This document shows positions 23,106 to 32,854 of a stretch of DNA of 36,206 nucleotides, in pieces. The stretch covers positions 27,444 to 63,649 of the forward strand of contig NZ_NHON01000012.1 of the NCBI RefSeq assembly GCF_002195995.1, written 5' to 3'. Made by a program: the position numbers and the translations under genes. This DNA is from Inquilinus limosus. Its GTDB lineage: Bacteria; Pseudomonadota; Alphaproteobacteria; DSM-16000; Inquilinaceae. Below the pieces are notes generated by a model. It worked only from the letters and a program-made list of their open reading frames with translations, did not search any database and had not been told where the DNA came from. Numbering within the stretch: position 1 is the stretch's first letter; the number at the start of each line of letters is the position of its first letter.

Positions 23106-24167
23106 GTGAAGCTGATCACATCCATCACCGCGCTGGCGCTGGGGCTGTCCGCCTTCGCGCTGTCCGCGCAGGCGGCCGACAAGGGCCTCGTCGGCGTGTC
23201 GATGCCGACCAAGACCTCGGCGCGCTGGATCGCCGACGGCGACAACATGGTCAAGTCGCTGCAGGCCAAGGGCTATGACGCCGACCTGCAATATGCGGGC
23301 GACGACATCCCGACCCAGCTGTCGCAGATCGAGAACATGGTCACCAAGGGCGCCAAGGTGCTGGTGATCGCCGCGATCGACGGCACCACCCTGACCTCGG
23401 TGCTGCAGCAGGCGCACGACGCCGGGATCAAGGTCATCGCCTATGACCGCCTGATCCGCGACACGCCGAATGTCGACTACTACACCACCTTCGACAACTT
23501 CCAGGTCGGCGTCCTGCAGGCCGGCTCGCTGGTCGACGCCCTCGGCCTGAAGGACGGCAAGGGCCCGTTCAATGTCGAGCTGTTCGGCGGCTCGCCGGAC
23601 GACAACAACGCCTTCTTCTTCTACAACGGCGCGATGTCGGTGCTGCAGCCCTACATCGACAGCAAGAAGGTGGTGATCCCCAGCGGCCAGATGGGCATGG
23701 ACAAGGTCGGCATCCTGCGCTGGGACCCGAACACCGCCCAGGCCCGCATGGACAACCTGCTGTCGGCCTATTACGGCGACAAGAAGGTCAACGCCGTGCT
23801 GTCGCCCTATGACGGCCTGTCGATGGGCATCATCGCCTCGCTCAAGGCGGTCGGCTACGGCTCGGGCGACCAGCCGCTGCCCTTTGTCTCCGGCCAGGAC
23901 GCCGAGGTGCCGTCGGTCAAGTCGATCCTCGCCGGCGACCAGTACTCCACCGTGTTCAAGGACACGCGCGACCTCGCCAAGGTCACCGTCGACATGATCG
24001 ACGCCGTGATGGGCGGCAAGGAGCCGCAGGTCAACGACACCAAGACCTACAACAACGGGGTCAAGGTGGTGCCGTCCTACCTGCTGACGCCGGTGCCGGT
24101 GACCAAGGCCAACGTCCAGAAGGTCCTGGTCGACAGCGGCTACTACACCGCCGACCAGCTGAAGTAA
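23106..24167 (+). CDS. chvE: ChvE-type periplasmic multiple-sugar-binding protein
   Basis: 353 residues. The signal peptide ([20 protein letters not shown], cleavage after AQA near residue 23) is followed by a type I periplasmic binding fold: [60 protein letters not shown] and [20 protein letters not shown]. These match ChvE of Agrobacterium and SbpA of Azospirillum, which bind aldose sugars for uptake and chemotaxis and, in Agrobacterium, virulence signalling. The GTG start has GAGGGAG upstream. It is followed by the matching ATPase and permease. A D-xylose XylF-type role is the alternative. Confidence 0.9.
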   Translation: MKLITSITALALGLSAFALSAQAADKGLVGVSMPTKTSARWIADGDNMVKSLQAKGYDADLQYAGDDIPTQLSQIENMVTKGAKVLVIAAIDGTTLTSVLQQAHDAGIKVIAYDRLIRDTPNVDYYTTFDNFQVGVLQAGSLVDALGLKDGKGPFNVELFGGSPDDNNAFFFYNGAMSVLQPYIDSKKVVIPSGQMGMDKVGILRWDPNTAQARMDNLLSAYYGDKKVNAVLSPYDGLSMGIIASLKAVGYGSGDQPLPFVSGQDAEVPSVKSILAGDQYSTVFKDTRDLAKVTVDMIDAVMGGKEPQVNDTKTYNNGVKVVPSYLLTPVPVTKANVQKVLVDSGYYTADQLK

Positions 24168-24180
24168 CCTGATGAAGCCC

Positions 24181-24212
24181 CAGGGCCCCGCGTCTCCGGG
24201 CGCGGGGCCCTG
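24181..24212. terminator. Strong hairpin after chvE (attenuator or mRNA stabiliser)
   Basis: A perfect 12-bp stem, CAGGGCCCCGCG and its complement CGCGGGGCCCTG, encloses an 8-base loop 13 bp after the chvE stop. No U-tract follows, so most transcripts may read through. Such hairpins between a binding-protein gene and its ABC components commonly protect the upstream message and raise the binding protein relative to the membrane parts. Confidence 0.65.
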
Positions 24213-24290
24213 CCGTTGCATCCGCCACCCTCCGGGGCGGCGGATCGGCGCCCGTGGCGAGCGGAGCCTCGAGTGGATACAGTCAATCCC

Positions 24291-25826
<1,536 letters not shown>

Positions 25827-25836
25827 GAACACGGCA

Positions 25837-27060
25837 ATGACAACCGATACCACCGCCCTGCAGGGTCGCGCGAACAGCCGGATCGGCGAGTTCCTGAAGA
25901 ACAACATTCGCGAATACGCGATGCTGCTGTCGCTGGTCGCGATCATGGTGTTCTTCCAGTTCGCGACCGACGGCCGGCTGTTCACGCCGCTGAACCTCAG
26001 CAACCTGATCCAGCAGAACGCCTATGTGATCGTGCTGGCCTTTGGCATGCTGCTGGTCATCGTCAGCGGCCATATCGACCTGTCGGTCGGGTCGATCGCC
26101 GGCTTCGTCGGCGCGGTCGGCGGCGCGCTGATGGTGTGGCAGGGCATCGACCCCTGGCTCACCGCCATCGCCTGCCTGGCGCTGGGCGCGGTGATCGGGG
26201 CGGCCCAGGGCTATTTCATCGCCTACCGCAAGATCCCGTCCTTCATCGTCACCCTGGCGGGCATGCTGGCCTTCCGCGGCCTCTGCATCATGGTGCTGAA
26301 CGGCGAGCGCGCCGGGCCGGTGCCGGTCGATTTCCAGAAGATGTCCTCGGGCTTCATCGCCGAGCCGTTCGGGTCGATGACCGAGCTGTTCACCGGCAAC
26401 GGCAAGGTCTGGATCACCACGCTGCTGATCAGCATCGCCGTGCCGCTGATCCTGGTCTGGTTCAACGTCAAGAACCGGCGCAACGAGATCCAGCACGGGG
26501 TGGAGCAGGAGCCGCTGCTGTTCTTCGTCATCAAGAACGTGGCGACGGTGGTGGCGCTGGCCGGCCTCGGCTACCTGCTGGCCACCTATAACGGCCTGCC
26601 GAACATCCTGATCCTGATGGGCGTGCTGGTCGTGCTCTACGCTTTCGTCACCACCCGCACCACGCTGGGCCGCCGCATCTACGCGGTGGGCGGCAACGAG
26701 AAGGCGGCCAAGCTGTCCGGCATCAACACCGAGCGGCTGGTGTTCCTGACCTTCATCAACATGGGCGTGCTGGCGGCGCTGGCCGGGCTGATCACCACGG
26801 CGCGCCTGACCTCGGCGGTGCCGCAGGCCGGCAACCAGTTCGAGCTCGACGCCATCGCCGCCTGCTTCATCGGCGGCGCCTCGGCCTCGGGCGGCGTCGG
26901 CAAGATCACCGGCGTGGTGATCGGCGCCTTCATCATGGGCGTGATGAACAACGGCATGTCGATCCTCGGCCTCGGCATCGACCTGCAGATGGTGATCAAG
27001 GGCCTGGTGCTGCTCGCCGCCGTGGCCTTCGACGTCTACAACAAGAACAAGGTCGGCTGA
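25837..27060 (+). CDS. gguB: Sugar ABC transporter permease (GguB-like)
   Basis: 407 residues and about ten membrane helices. The segment GMLLVIVSGHIDLSVGSIAG and later GRRIYAVGGNEKAAKLSGIN are the conserved permease loop and the EAA-like contact with the ATPase in the carbohydrate-uptake (BPD_transp_2) family. A larger soluble insert of about 40 residues (NVKNRRNEIQHGVEQEPLLF) matches GguB/XylH. It works with ChvE and GguA. A Rho-independent terminator follows. Confidence 0.94.
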   Translation: MTTDTTALQGRANSRIGEFLKNNIREYAMLLSLVAIMVFFQFATDGRLFTPLNLSNLIQQNAYVIVLAFGMLLVIVSGHIDLSVGSIAGFVGAVGGALMVWQGIDPWLTAIACLALGAVIGAAQGYFIAYRKIPSFIVTLAGMLAFRGLCIMVLNGERAGPVPVDFQKMSSGFIAEPFGSMTELFTGNGKVWITTLLISIAVPLILVWFNVKNRRNEIQHGVEQEPLLFFVIKNVATVVALAGLGYLLATYNGLPNILILMGVLVVLYAFVTTRTTLGRRIYAVGGNEKAAKLSGINTERLVFLTFINMGVLAALAGLITTARLTSAVPQAGNQFELDAIAACFIGGASASGGVGKITGVVIGAFIMGVMNNGMSILGLGIDLQMVIKGLVLLAAVAFDVYNKNKVG

Positions 27061-27082
27061 GGCTTCCGGCCATCCGATCCGC

Positions 27083-27115
27083 AGGCGGGCCCGGTCTCCG
27101 GCGCCCGCCTTTTTC
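27083..27115 (+). terminator. Rho-independent terminator of the chvE-gguAB operon
   Basis: AGGCGGGC (27083-27090) pairs with GCCCGCCT (27103-27110), with CCGG/CCGG extending the stem, and a TTTTTC tract follows directly. It lies 22 bp after the permease stop. It is the clearest Rho-independent terminator in the window. Confidence 0.88.
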
Positions 27116-27195
27116 TTGACGCGAAGAGAGGCAACAAGGTGGCCGGGCGGCGGGTTGCCGCGGCCCGCCGACACGACCACGACGAGCCTCTCCCC

Positions 27196-28014
27196 ATGCA
27201 GACCCTGTCCGCCTTCCCGACCCGGCCGCTGCGGGTCCATGCGCCGCGCCCGAAGACCGTACGCCGCGTCCTGACGATCCTGCTCGCGGAGATCATCCTG
27301 ATCGCTCTCCTGGTCGGCGCGGTCTGGTGGATGGGCCCCAGCCTGCTGAACGACGCGCGGATCCGCCAGAACCCCGCGGTGGCGGAGGCCGGAACAGTCA
27401 CCGACGGCGAGTGCAAGACCAAGGTGGCGATCACCTTCTGCGACGCCACCCTGGCCGCGCCCGGCGCCGACGGCGCCACGGTCACCGCCGAGGTCTCCTA
27501 CCTCTTCGTCGACGTGCATTTCGGCGACTACGACACCGACGTGGTGCAGAGCGCCGCGGATCCGCGGCTGCTGACGACCAGCCTGGGCCTTGACACTTTC
27601 TGGAACCGCGTCGCCAGCTTCGCCGTGGCGGTGGTCCTGCTGCTGGTCGGCATCGTCGGGCTGGTCCGCACCGGCTTCCGCCAGCAGCGGACGGAGCGGG
27701 AGGCGGTGGCGCTGGACGGCCAGCGCCTGACGCCGATGGTGGTGACCATCCGCGGCGGCCAGAAGGTGAAACGCACGATCACCTGGCGCCTGGCCTACCC
27801 GTCGCCGGCCGGCGAGACCAAGGGGACGGTGATGACCGGGTCGGACTTCATGCCCTTCACTCTCGATGCCCAGGGCAAGCGTGCCCTCGCCGTCACCGGC
27901 CCGGCGGGCGGGGCGCCGTTCCTGATCGATTCGAACCTGGCCCGGCTCGAGCTGACCGAGGCGGAGCGGGCGGCGCTGCTGCAGGCGCAGCAGCTGGACC
28001 AGGCGGCGGGCTGA
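27196..28014 (+). CDS. Two-TM membrane protein of unknown function
   Basis: 272 residues, not recognised as a known family. A cytoplasmic proline/arginine-rich start is followed by a membrane helix (about 25-47, RRVLTILLAEIILIALLVGA), a region of about 90 residues with two cysteines (C73, C82), a second helix (about 139-158), and a C-terminal beta-rich cytoplasmic domain of about 110 residues. By the positive-inside rule the loop with the cysteines should be periplasmic and might form a disulfide. The ATG at 27196 is chosen because the first helix follows; an upstream start would add an arginine-rich stretch. It is convergent with thiD. Confidence 0.7.
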   Translation: MQTLSAFPTRPLRVHAPRPKTVRRVLTILLAEIILIALLVGAVWWMGPSLLNDARIRQNPAVAEAGTVTDGECKTKVAITFCDATLAAPGADGATVTAEVSYLFVDVHFGDYDTDVVQSAADPRLLTTSLGLDTFWNRVASFAVAVVLLLVGIVGLVRTGFRQQRTEREAVALDGQRLTPMVVTIRGGQKVKRTITWRLAYPSPAGETKGTVMTGSDFMPFTLDAQGKRALAVTGPAGGAPFLIDSNLARLELTEAERAALLQAQQLDQAAG

Positions 28015-28024
28015 GTTCGAAGAT

Positions 28025-28046
28025 CGGGCTCGCTCTCGCGAGCCCG
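28025..28046. terminator. Hairpin between convergent genes
   Basis: A 9-bp stem CGGGCTCGC-TCTC-GCGAGCCCG lies 10 bp after the membrane-protein stop and 13 bp before the thiD stop on the other strand. There is no clear U-tract on either side. It probably acts as a bidirectional transcription end for the two convergent genes. Confidence 0.5.
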
Positions 28047-28059
28047 GCCTATCCGGCCA

Positions 28060-28875
28060 CTACCCCCACCAGCGGTGGAAATGGTGCAGCGGGCCGTGGC
28101 CGCCGCCGACGGACAGGCGGTCGGCCGCTTCCAGCGCCCCGGTCAGGTAGGCCTTCGCCTCCCGCACCGCTGTCTCCAGGTCGGGCCGCTGCGGCAGCAG
28201 CGCCGCGATGGCGGCGGACAGGGTGCAGCCGGTGCCATGGGTGTTGCGGGTGGCGATGCGCGGTGCCGCCAGGGTCATGGAGCCAGCGGCCGAGAGCAGC
28301 AGGTCCGGGCTCTCCGCCTCCTCCAGATGGCCGCCTTTCAGCAGCACGGCCTGGGAACCGAGCGCCAGCAGCGCCGCGGCGATGTCCGGCATCTCCTCCC
28401 GCCGTTCGGCCGGCGCGCGGCCCAGCAGGTCGGCGGCCTCCGGCAGGTTCGGGGTCGCCACCGTCGCCAGCGGCAGCAGCTCCTCGCGCAGCGCGGCGAC
28501 GGCGTCACGGTCCAGCAGCCGGTCGCCGCTCTTCGCCACCATCACCGGGTCGACCACCACCCGGCTCAGCCCGTGCCGGCGCAGCGCATCGGCCACCGCG
28601 CGCACGATCTCGCCGGTCGCCAGCATGCCGATCTTCACCGCATCGATCCGGACATCGGCCAGCAGGCAGTCGATCTGCTTGGCGACGAAGGCTGGAGACA
28701 CCAGCTCCACCGCCTGCACCCCCCGGGTGTTCTGGGCGACCAGAGCGGTGATCACTGCGCAGCCATAGGCGCCGAGGGCGGAGAAGGCCTTCAGGTCGGC
28801 CTGGATGCCGGCGCCGCCCGAGGGGTCGGTGCCTGCGATGGTCAGGACGTTGGGAATATGGGCGGGGGGGATCAT
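28060..28875 (-). CDS. thiD: Hydroxymethylpyrimidine/phosphomethylpyrimidine kinase
   Basis: 271 residues. The ribokinase-like HMP(-P) kinase signatures are present: VLTIAGTDPSGGAGIQADLK, DPVMVAKSGDRLL and the C-terminal TRNTHGTGCTLSAAIAALLP that holds the anion hole and catalytic base. It phosphorylates HMP to HMP-PP, the pyrimidine half of thiamine. The ATG overlaps the thiE stop by four bases (ATGA), and both genes should respond to the upstream TPP riboswitch. The C-terminal SVGGGHGPLHHFH tail is common in this family. Confidence 0.95.
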   Translation of the reverse strand: MIPPAHIPNVLTIAGTDPSGGAGIQADLKAFSALGAYGCAVITALVAQNTRGVQAVELVSPAFVAKQIDCLLADVRIDAVKIGMLATGEIVRAVADALRRHGLSRVVVDPVMVAKSGDRLLDRDAVAALREELLPLATVATPNLPEAADLLGRAPAERREEMPDIAAALLALGSQAVLLKGGHLEEAESPDLLLSAAGSMTLAAPRIATRNTHGTGCTLSAAIAALLPQRPDLETAVREAKAYLTGALEAADRLSVGGGHGPLHHFHRWWG

Positions 28876-29540
28876 CGTGCCCGCCCTTCCGCCACCGCGG
28901 CGGCGATGGCCCGGGCGGCCGCCTCGGGATCGGGCGCGGCGCAGATCGCCGAGACCACGGCGACGCCGTCGGCCCCGGCGGCGATCACATCGGCGGTGCG
29001 GGCCGCGTCGATGCCGCCGATGCCGACGGCGGGCAGCGGCACCAGCCGGCGCAGCGCCCGGAAGCCGTCGACCCCGATCGCCGGCCGCGCGCCGACCTTG
29101 GTGGTGGTGGTGAAGACCGGGCCGATGCCGGCGTAGTCGGCGATGGCGATGTCGACCGCCTGCGCTTCGGCCGCGTCATGCACGGTGACGCCGACGATCC
29201 GGCCGGGCCCCAGCAGGTTCCGCGCCGTCGCCGCCGGCATGTCGCGGTCGCCGAGATGGACGCCGTCGGCGCCGACCGCCAGGGCGACGTCGACCCGGTC
29301 GTTGATCACCAGCGGCACGCCATGCGGCGCCAGCACCGCTTGCAGCGCCCCGGCCGCCGCGATCAGTTCTCGCGTCGTGGCGTCAGGGTCGCGCAGTTGC
29401 ACGATGGTGACGCCGCCCCGGGCCGCCGCCGCGGCGACCTCGGCCACGCCGCGCGGCCCGCTCAGCCGCGTGTCGGTGACCAGATAGACCGACAGGTCGA
29501 GGCGCCGCCTCGGTTCTGTTGCCTCTGCAGCCGCAGCCAT
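28872..29540 (-). CDS. thiE: Thiamine-phosphate synthase
   Basis: 222 residues, a TIM-barrel enzyme joining HMP-PP and thiazole phosphate. Visible parts are LYLVTD-like VYLVTDTRLSG, VTIVQLRDPDATTRELIAAA (usually R-x-K-D; Pro replaces Lys here), VPLVINDRVDVALAVGADGV, HLGDRDMPAA, and GIGPVFTTTTK followed later by VGIGGIDAAR. The ATG at 29540 has a GGAGCGG site and follows the riboswitch by about 70 bases. The Pro in place of the common Lys is a mild oddity that does not argue against the assignment. Confidence 0.93.
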   Translation of the reverse strand: MAAAAEATEPRRRLDLSVYLVTDTRLSGPRGVAEVAAAAARGGVTIVQLRDPDATTRELIAAAGALQAVLAPHGVPLVINDRVDVALAVGADGVHLGDRDMPAATARNLLGPGRIVGVTVHDAAEAQAVDIAIADYAGIGPVFTTTTKVGARPAIGVDGFRALRRLVPLPAVGIGGIDAARTADVIAAGADGVAVVSAICAAPDPEAAARAIAAAVAEGRAR

Positions 29541-29611
29541 TCCGCTCCTCCGTGGCCGGCGGGGGAATGTCGGCGATCGATCCTGAGGATCCGGGGCCCG
29601 GGGCGGGCATC

Positions 29612-29695
29612 GCGTGACGGCTCCCTTCGCTGGCATGACCCAGATCAGGTTCGACGGGTATGATCTCAGCCCGTTTCCGGGCACCCCGTGTCACT
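29612..29695 (-). ncRNA. TPP riboswitch (THI element) upstream of thiE-thiD
   Basis: Read on the minus strand, the conserved core is intact: GGGGTGCCCGG, CGGGCTGAGATCATACCCG, then CGAACCTGATCTGGGTCATG and CCAGCGAAGGGA. The CTGAGA and GAACCTGATC boxes are the pyrimidine- and pyrophosphate-sensing parts of the thiamine pyrophosphate aptamer. It ends about 70 bases before the thiE start. Those bases include a GATCCT-C-AGGATC hairpin that may form part of the expression platform. Thiamine pyrophosphate should shut off thiE and thiD. Confidence 0.95.
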
Positions 29696-29735
29696 TCCGG
29701 GCTCAGGCTCGCAAGCCGGGAAGGCCGGTGTCAAA

Positions 29736-29770
29736 CGGAAAGGGCCCGGCCGTCGCCGGCCGGGCCCTCC
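29736..29770 (-). terminator. Terminator-like hairpin after the aldehyde dehydrogenase gene
   Basis: GGGCCCGGCCG-TCGC-CGGCCGGGCCC forms a perfect 11-bp stem. On the minus strand it is followed by TTTCCGTTT. It lies about 170 bp beyond the dehydrogenase stop and just before the TPP riboswitch, so it could separate the two transcription units. The gap from 29770 to 29936 holds only a small CGGAC-GTTAA-GTCCG hairpin. Confidence 0.65.
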
Positions 29771-29936
29771 TGCATTCCGTTCTTGGATCGGTCAGAGGCC
29801 GTTCGAGACTGCGCTGGCGTGAGTCGGCTGGTGGTGGTTTCGAGAACCGGCGCGCAGCGGACGTTAAGTCCGTGAGCACCGGAAGTGGAGAAACCGCCAT
29901 CAGACGGCCACGCCAGTAGCAGTATCGAACGGTCTC

Positions 29937-31376
29937 TCAGCCGGGGAAGGTGTAGGCGGTCTTCACCACCGTGTAGAACTCCGCGGCGTAGCGGCCCTGC
30001 TCGCGCGGGCCGTAGCTGGAGCCCTTCCGGCCGCCGAACGGCACGTGGTAGTCCACGCCCGCGGTCGGCAGGTTCACCATCACCATGCCGGCCTGGCTGG
30101 CCCGCTTGAAGTGGCTGGCATGCTTCAGGCTCGAGGTGGCGATGCCGGCGGACAGGCCGAACTCGGTGTCGTTCGCCGTGGCCAGCGCCTGCTCGTAATC
30201 CTTGACCCGGATCACCGAGGCGACCGGCCCGAAGATCTCCTCGCGGCTGATCCGCATGTCGTTGGTGGTCTCGGTGAACAGCGCCGGCGACAGGTAGAAG
30301 CCCTCGGTCTCGCGGTTCAGCCGTTCGCCGCCGAAGGCCAGCTTGGCGCCTTCCTTGACGCCGATGTCGATGTAGGACAGGTCCTGGTCGAGCTGGCTCT
30401 GGTCCACCACCGGGCCCATCTCGGTGCCCTGCTTCAGCGCGTTGTCGACCTTCAGCGCCTTCAGCTTCTCGGTCATCGCCGCGACGAAACGGTCATGGAT
30501 GCCCTCGGTCACGATCAGCCGCGAGGACGCCGTGCAGCGCTGGCCGGTGGAGAAGAAGGCGCTGTTGGTGGCGGCGCCGACGGCGGTGTTCAGGTCGGCG
30601 TCGTCGAGGATGACCATCGGGTTCTTGCCGCCCATCTCGAGCTGCACCTTCTTGCCGATCTCGGCGCAGCGCACGGCGATACCGCGGCCGGTGCCGACCG
30701 AGCCGGTGAAGGTGATGGCGTCGACATCCTTGCTGGCGACGAAGGCCTCGCCGACCACCGAGCCGCGGCCCATCACCAGGTTGAACACGCCGGCCGGCAC
30801 GCCCGAATCGACGATGATCTGCGACAGGGCCCAGGCGCTGCCCGGCACCAGGTCGGCCGGCTTGAACACGACACAGTTGCCGTAGGCGAGCGCCGGCGCC
30901 AGCTTCCAGGCCGGGATCGCGATCGGGAAGTTCCACGGCGTGATCAGGCCGATGACGCCGATCGGCTCACGCGTGATCTCGACATCGATGCCGGGGCGGA
31001 CCGAGGCCAGCTTCTCGCCCTGGATGCGCAGCACCTCGCCGGCGAAGAACTTGAAGATCTGGCCGGCGCGGGCGGCCTCGCCGATGCCCTCGGGCAGGGT
31101 CTTGCCCTCCTCGCGCGACAGGAGCCGGCCCAACTCCTCCTTCTTCGCCAGGATGGTGTTGCCGATCTTGTCCAGCAGGTCGTGCCGCTCCTGCAGCGTG
31201 GTCATCGACCATTTCGGGAAGGCGGCGCGGGCCGCGGCGATCGCCTGCTCCGCCTGGGCGCGGTCGGCGCGGGCGTATTCGCCGATCACGTCCGACAGGT
31301 CCGACGGGTTCACGTTCTTCGACGCGTCCGGGCCTTCGACCCAGGACCCGGCGATGTAGTTGGCGTGGACGCTCAT
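29937..31376 (-). CDS. NAD(P)+-dependent aldehyde dehydrogenase (ketoglutarate-semialdehyde type)
   Basis: 479 residues. Rossmann and catalytic residues are all present: N149 in TPWNFPIAIPAWKLAPALAY, K172 in VFKPAD, E247 in LEMGGKNP and the nucleophile C281 in FFSTGQRCTASSR. The sequence resembles the YcbD-like group that oxidises 2-oxoglutarate semialdehyde (2,5-dioxopentanoate) in pentose and sugar-acid degradation; a succinate-semialdehyde or aliphatic substrate is possible. A GAGAGAGGAAAC site precedes the ATG. It is downstream of rmuC and, in the same orientation, of the SDR-kinase-enolase group, so a role in sugar-acid catabolism is plausible but not proven. Confidence 0.93.
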   Translation of the reverse strand: MSVHANYIAGSWVEGPDASKNVNPSDLSDVIGEYARADRAQAEQAIAAARAAFPKWSMTTLQERHDLLDKIGNTILAKKEELGRLLSREEGKTLPEGIGEAARAGQIFKFFAGEVLRIQGEKLASVRPGIDVEITREPIGVIGLITPWNFPIAIPAWKLAPALAYGNCVVFKPADLVPGSAWALSQIIVDSGVPAGVFNLVMGRGSVVGEAFVASKDVDAITFTGSVGTGRGIAVRCAEIGKKVQLEMGGKNPMVILDDADLNTAVGAATNSAFFSTGQRCTASSRLIVTEGIHDRFVAAMTEKLKALKVDNALKQGTEMGPVVDQSQLDQDLSYIDIGVKEGAKLAFGGERLNRETEGFYLSPALFTETTNDMRISREEIFGPVASVIRVKDYEQALATANDTEFGLSAGIATSSLKHASHFKRASQAGMVMVNLPTAGVDYHVPFGGRKGSSYGPREQGRYAAEFYTVVKTAYTFPG

Positions 31377-31450
31377 CTGGTTTCCTCTCTCGACCTATTG
31401 TCGGATGAATGATGACTGGATAGGGCCCGCGGCCTTCCGATGCAACAGGG

Positions 31451-32812
31451 CTATGGCGTGTCTTCTTCCGCCGGACCGCTGGAGGTGGGCATCTCCGCCT
31501 CCGGCGCATCCAGCTCCAGCAGCGGCGCGGCGCGGTCCATCGGCAGCTCCTCCACCTCGCGCAGCTTGCGGTGGATGGCGCGGCTGCGGACGCCGATCTG
31601 GTGGATCACGTTCTGGCCTTCCTGCAGCTTCTTCTCGACCTTGCCCATCAGCTCGCCATAGGTGCGGAACTCGGTCTTCACCGCGCCCAGCACCTGCCAG
31701 ATCTCGGCCGATTTCTCCTGGATCGCCAGGGTGCGGAAGCCCATGCGCAGGCTGGACAGGAAGGCGCCCAGCGTGGTGGGGCCGAGGATGGTGACGCGGT
31801 GCTGCTCGCGGATCGATTCGCGCAGGCCGGGGCGGCGCAGAACCTCGGCGAACAGCCCCTCGGTCGGCACGAACAGCACGGCGAAGTCGGTGGTGGTCGG
31901 CGGGCAGATGTACTTGGTGGCGATGCGCTTGGCCTCTTCGCGCATCCGCCGCTCCAGCGCCGTGCCGGCCTTGGCCGCGGCCTCGGCATCGCCGGCCTCG
32001 ACCGCCAGGATCAGCCGTTCGTAATCCTCCTGCGGGAACTTGCTGTCGACCGGCAGCAGCACGCCCTCGGGCAGGCGGATGGCGAACTCCACCGTCTCGG
32101 TGCTGTCGGCGCGCGGCCGGGCGTTGCGCACCAGCTGGTCCTCGGTCAGCACCTGCTCCAAGAGGGCGTCCAGCTGCTCCTCGCCGAAGGTGCCGCGGGT
32201 CTTCACCCCGGACAGCATCTTCTTCAGGTCGCCGACGCCGCCGGCCAGAACCTGCATCTCGCCCAGGCCCTGATGCACCCGCTCCAGCCGTTCGCTGACG
32301 GTCTGGAACTGGGTCTGCAGCCGCGCCTCCAAGGTCGCCTGCAGCTTCTCGTCGACCGTGGCGCGCATCTGCTCCAGCTTCGCCTCGTTCTCCTTGCGCA
32401 GCGACTGCAGGTTCAAATCCATGGTCTCGCGCAGCCGGTTCTGGCTCTGCGCCATCGACTCGGACAAGGCCTGCAGCCGGGCGGCGACGGTGTCGAGGCG
32501 GCTCTGCTGGGTCTCGCCGATCGCCTTCATGGCGCCGACCAGCGTCTCGCCGGTGTTGCGCAGCGACGATGCGATCTCCTGCCGCTGCCGGCTGTCCCGC
32601 GCCTCGGCCGAGGCGTCCGCGCGCCGCTCCACCGTCTGCAGCGCCTGCTCCACCCGCGCCAGGTCGCGGCGCAGATCCTCGATCGCGCCGGTCAGCGGGC
32701 TGACATCCAGCCGGGTGCGGCGGAACAGGGCGACCAGCAGGGTCAGCACGGCGACGCCGAGGATGGCGAGGCCGAGGATGCGCAGATCGATCGAGGCGAG
32801 GTCGAAGGTCAT
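31451..32812 (-). CDS. rmuC: DNA recombination protein RmuC
   Basis: 453 residues. A single N-terminal membrane segment (about 10-28) is followed by a long coiled coil (residues 35-210) and the conserved RmuC nuclease-like domain: FGEEQLDALLEQVLTEDQLV, LPVDSKFPQEDYERLI, and FVPTEGLFAEVLRRPGLRES. RmuC limits DNA inversions and was linked to short-repeat recombination in E. coli. It sits between the enolase-type gene and the aldehyde dehydrogenase with short gaps of 42 and 74 bp, so it may be part of the same transcript, though no functional link is evident. Confidence 0.94.
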   Translation of the reverse strand: MTFDLASIDLRILGLAILGVAVLTLLVALFRRTRLDVSPLTGAIEDLRRDLARVEQALQTVERRADASAEARDSRQRQEIASSLRNTGETLVGAMKAIGETQQSRLDTVAARLQALSESMAQSQNRLRETMDLNLQSLRKENEAKLEQMRATVDEKLQATLEARLQTQFQTVSERLERVHQGLGEMQVLAGGVGDLKKMLSGVKTRGTFGEEQLDALLEQVLTEDQLVRNARPRADSTETVEFAIRLPEGVLLPVDSKFPQEDYERLILAVEAGDAEAAAKAGTALERRMREEAKRIATKYICPPTTTDFAVLFVPTEGLFAEVLRRPGLRESIREQHRVTILGPTTLGAFLSSLRMGFRTLAIQEKSAEIWQVLGAVKTEFRTYGELMGKVEKKLQEGQNVIHQIGVRSRAIHRKLREVEELPMDRAAPLLELDAPEAEMPTSSGPAEEDTP

Positions 32813-32854
32813 GGACTCATCCGGTTGCGGGACGGCAGAACACCCCGGATGGGG

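Noticed and set aside
22735-23109. A 124-codon plus frame in the chvE leader with a protein-like start (RDYAKLYEDWI)
   Set aside because: It has no Shine-Dalgarno, becomes Arg/Pro-rich like a shadow frame, ends just inside chvE and matches no family I recognise. It may be a remnant, but I cannot support it as a gene.
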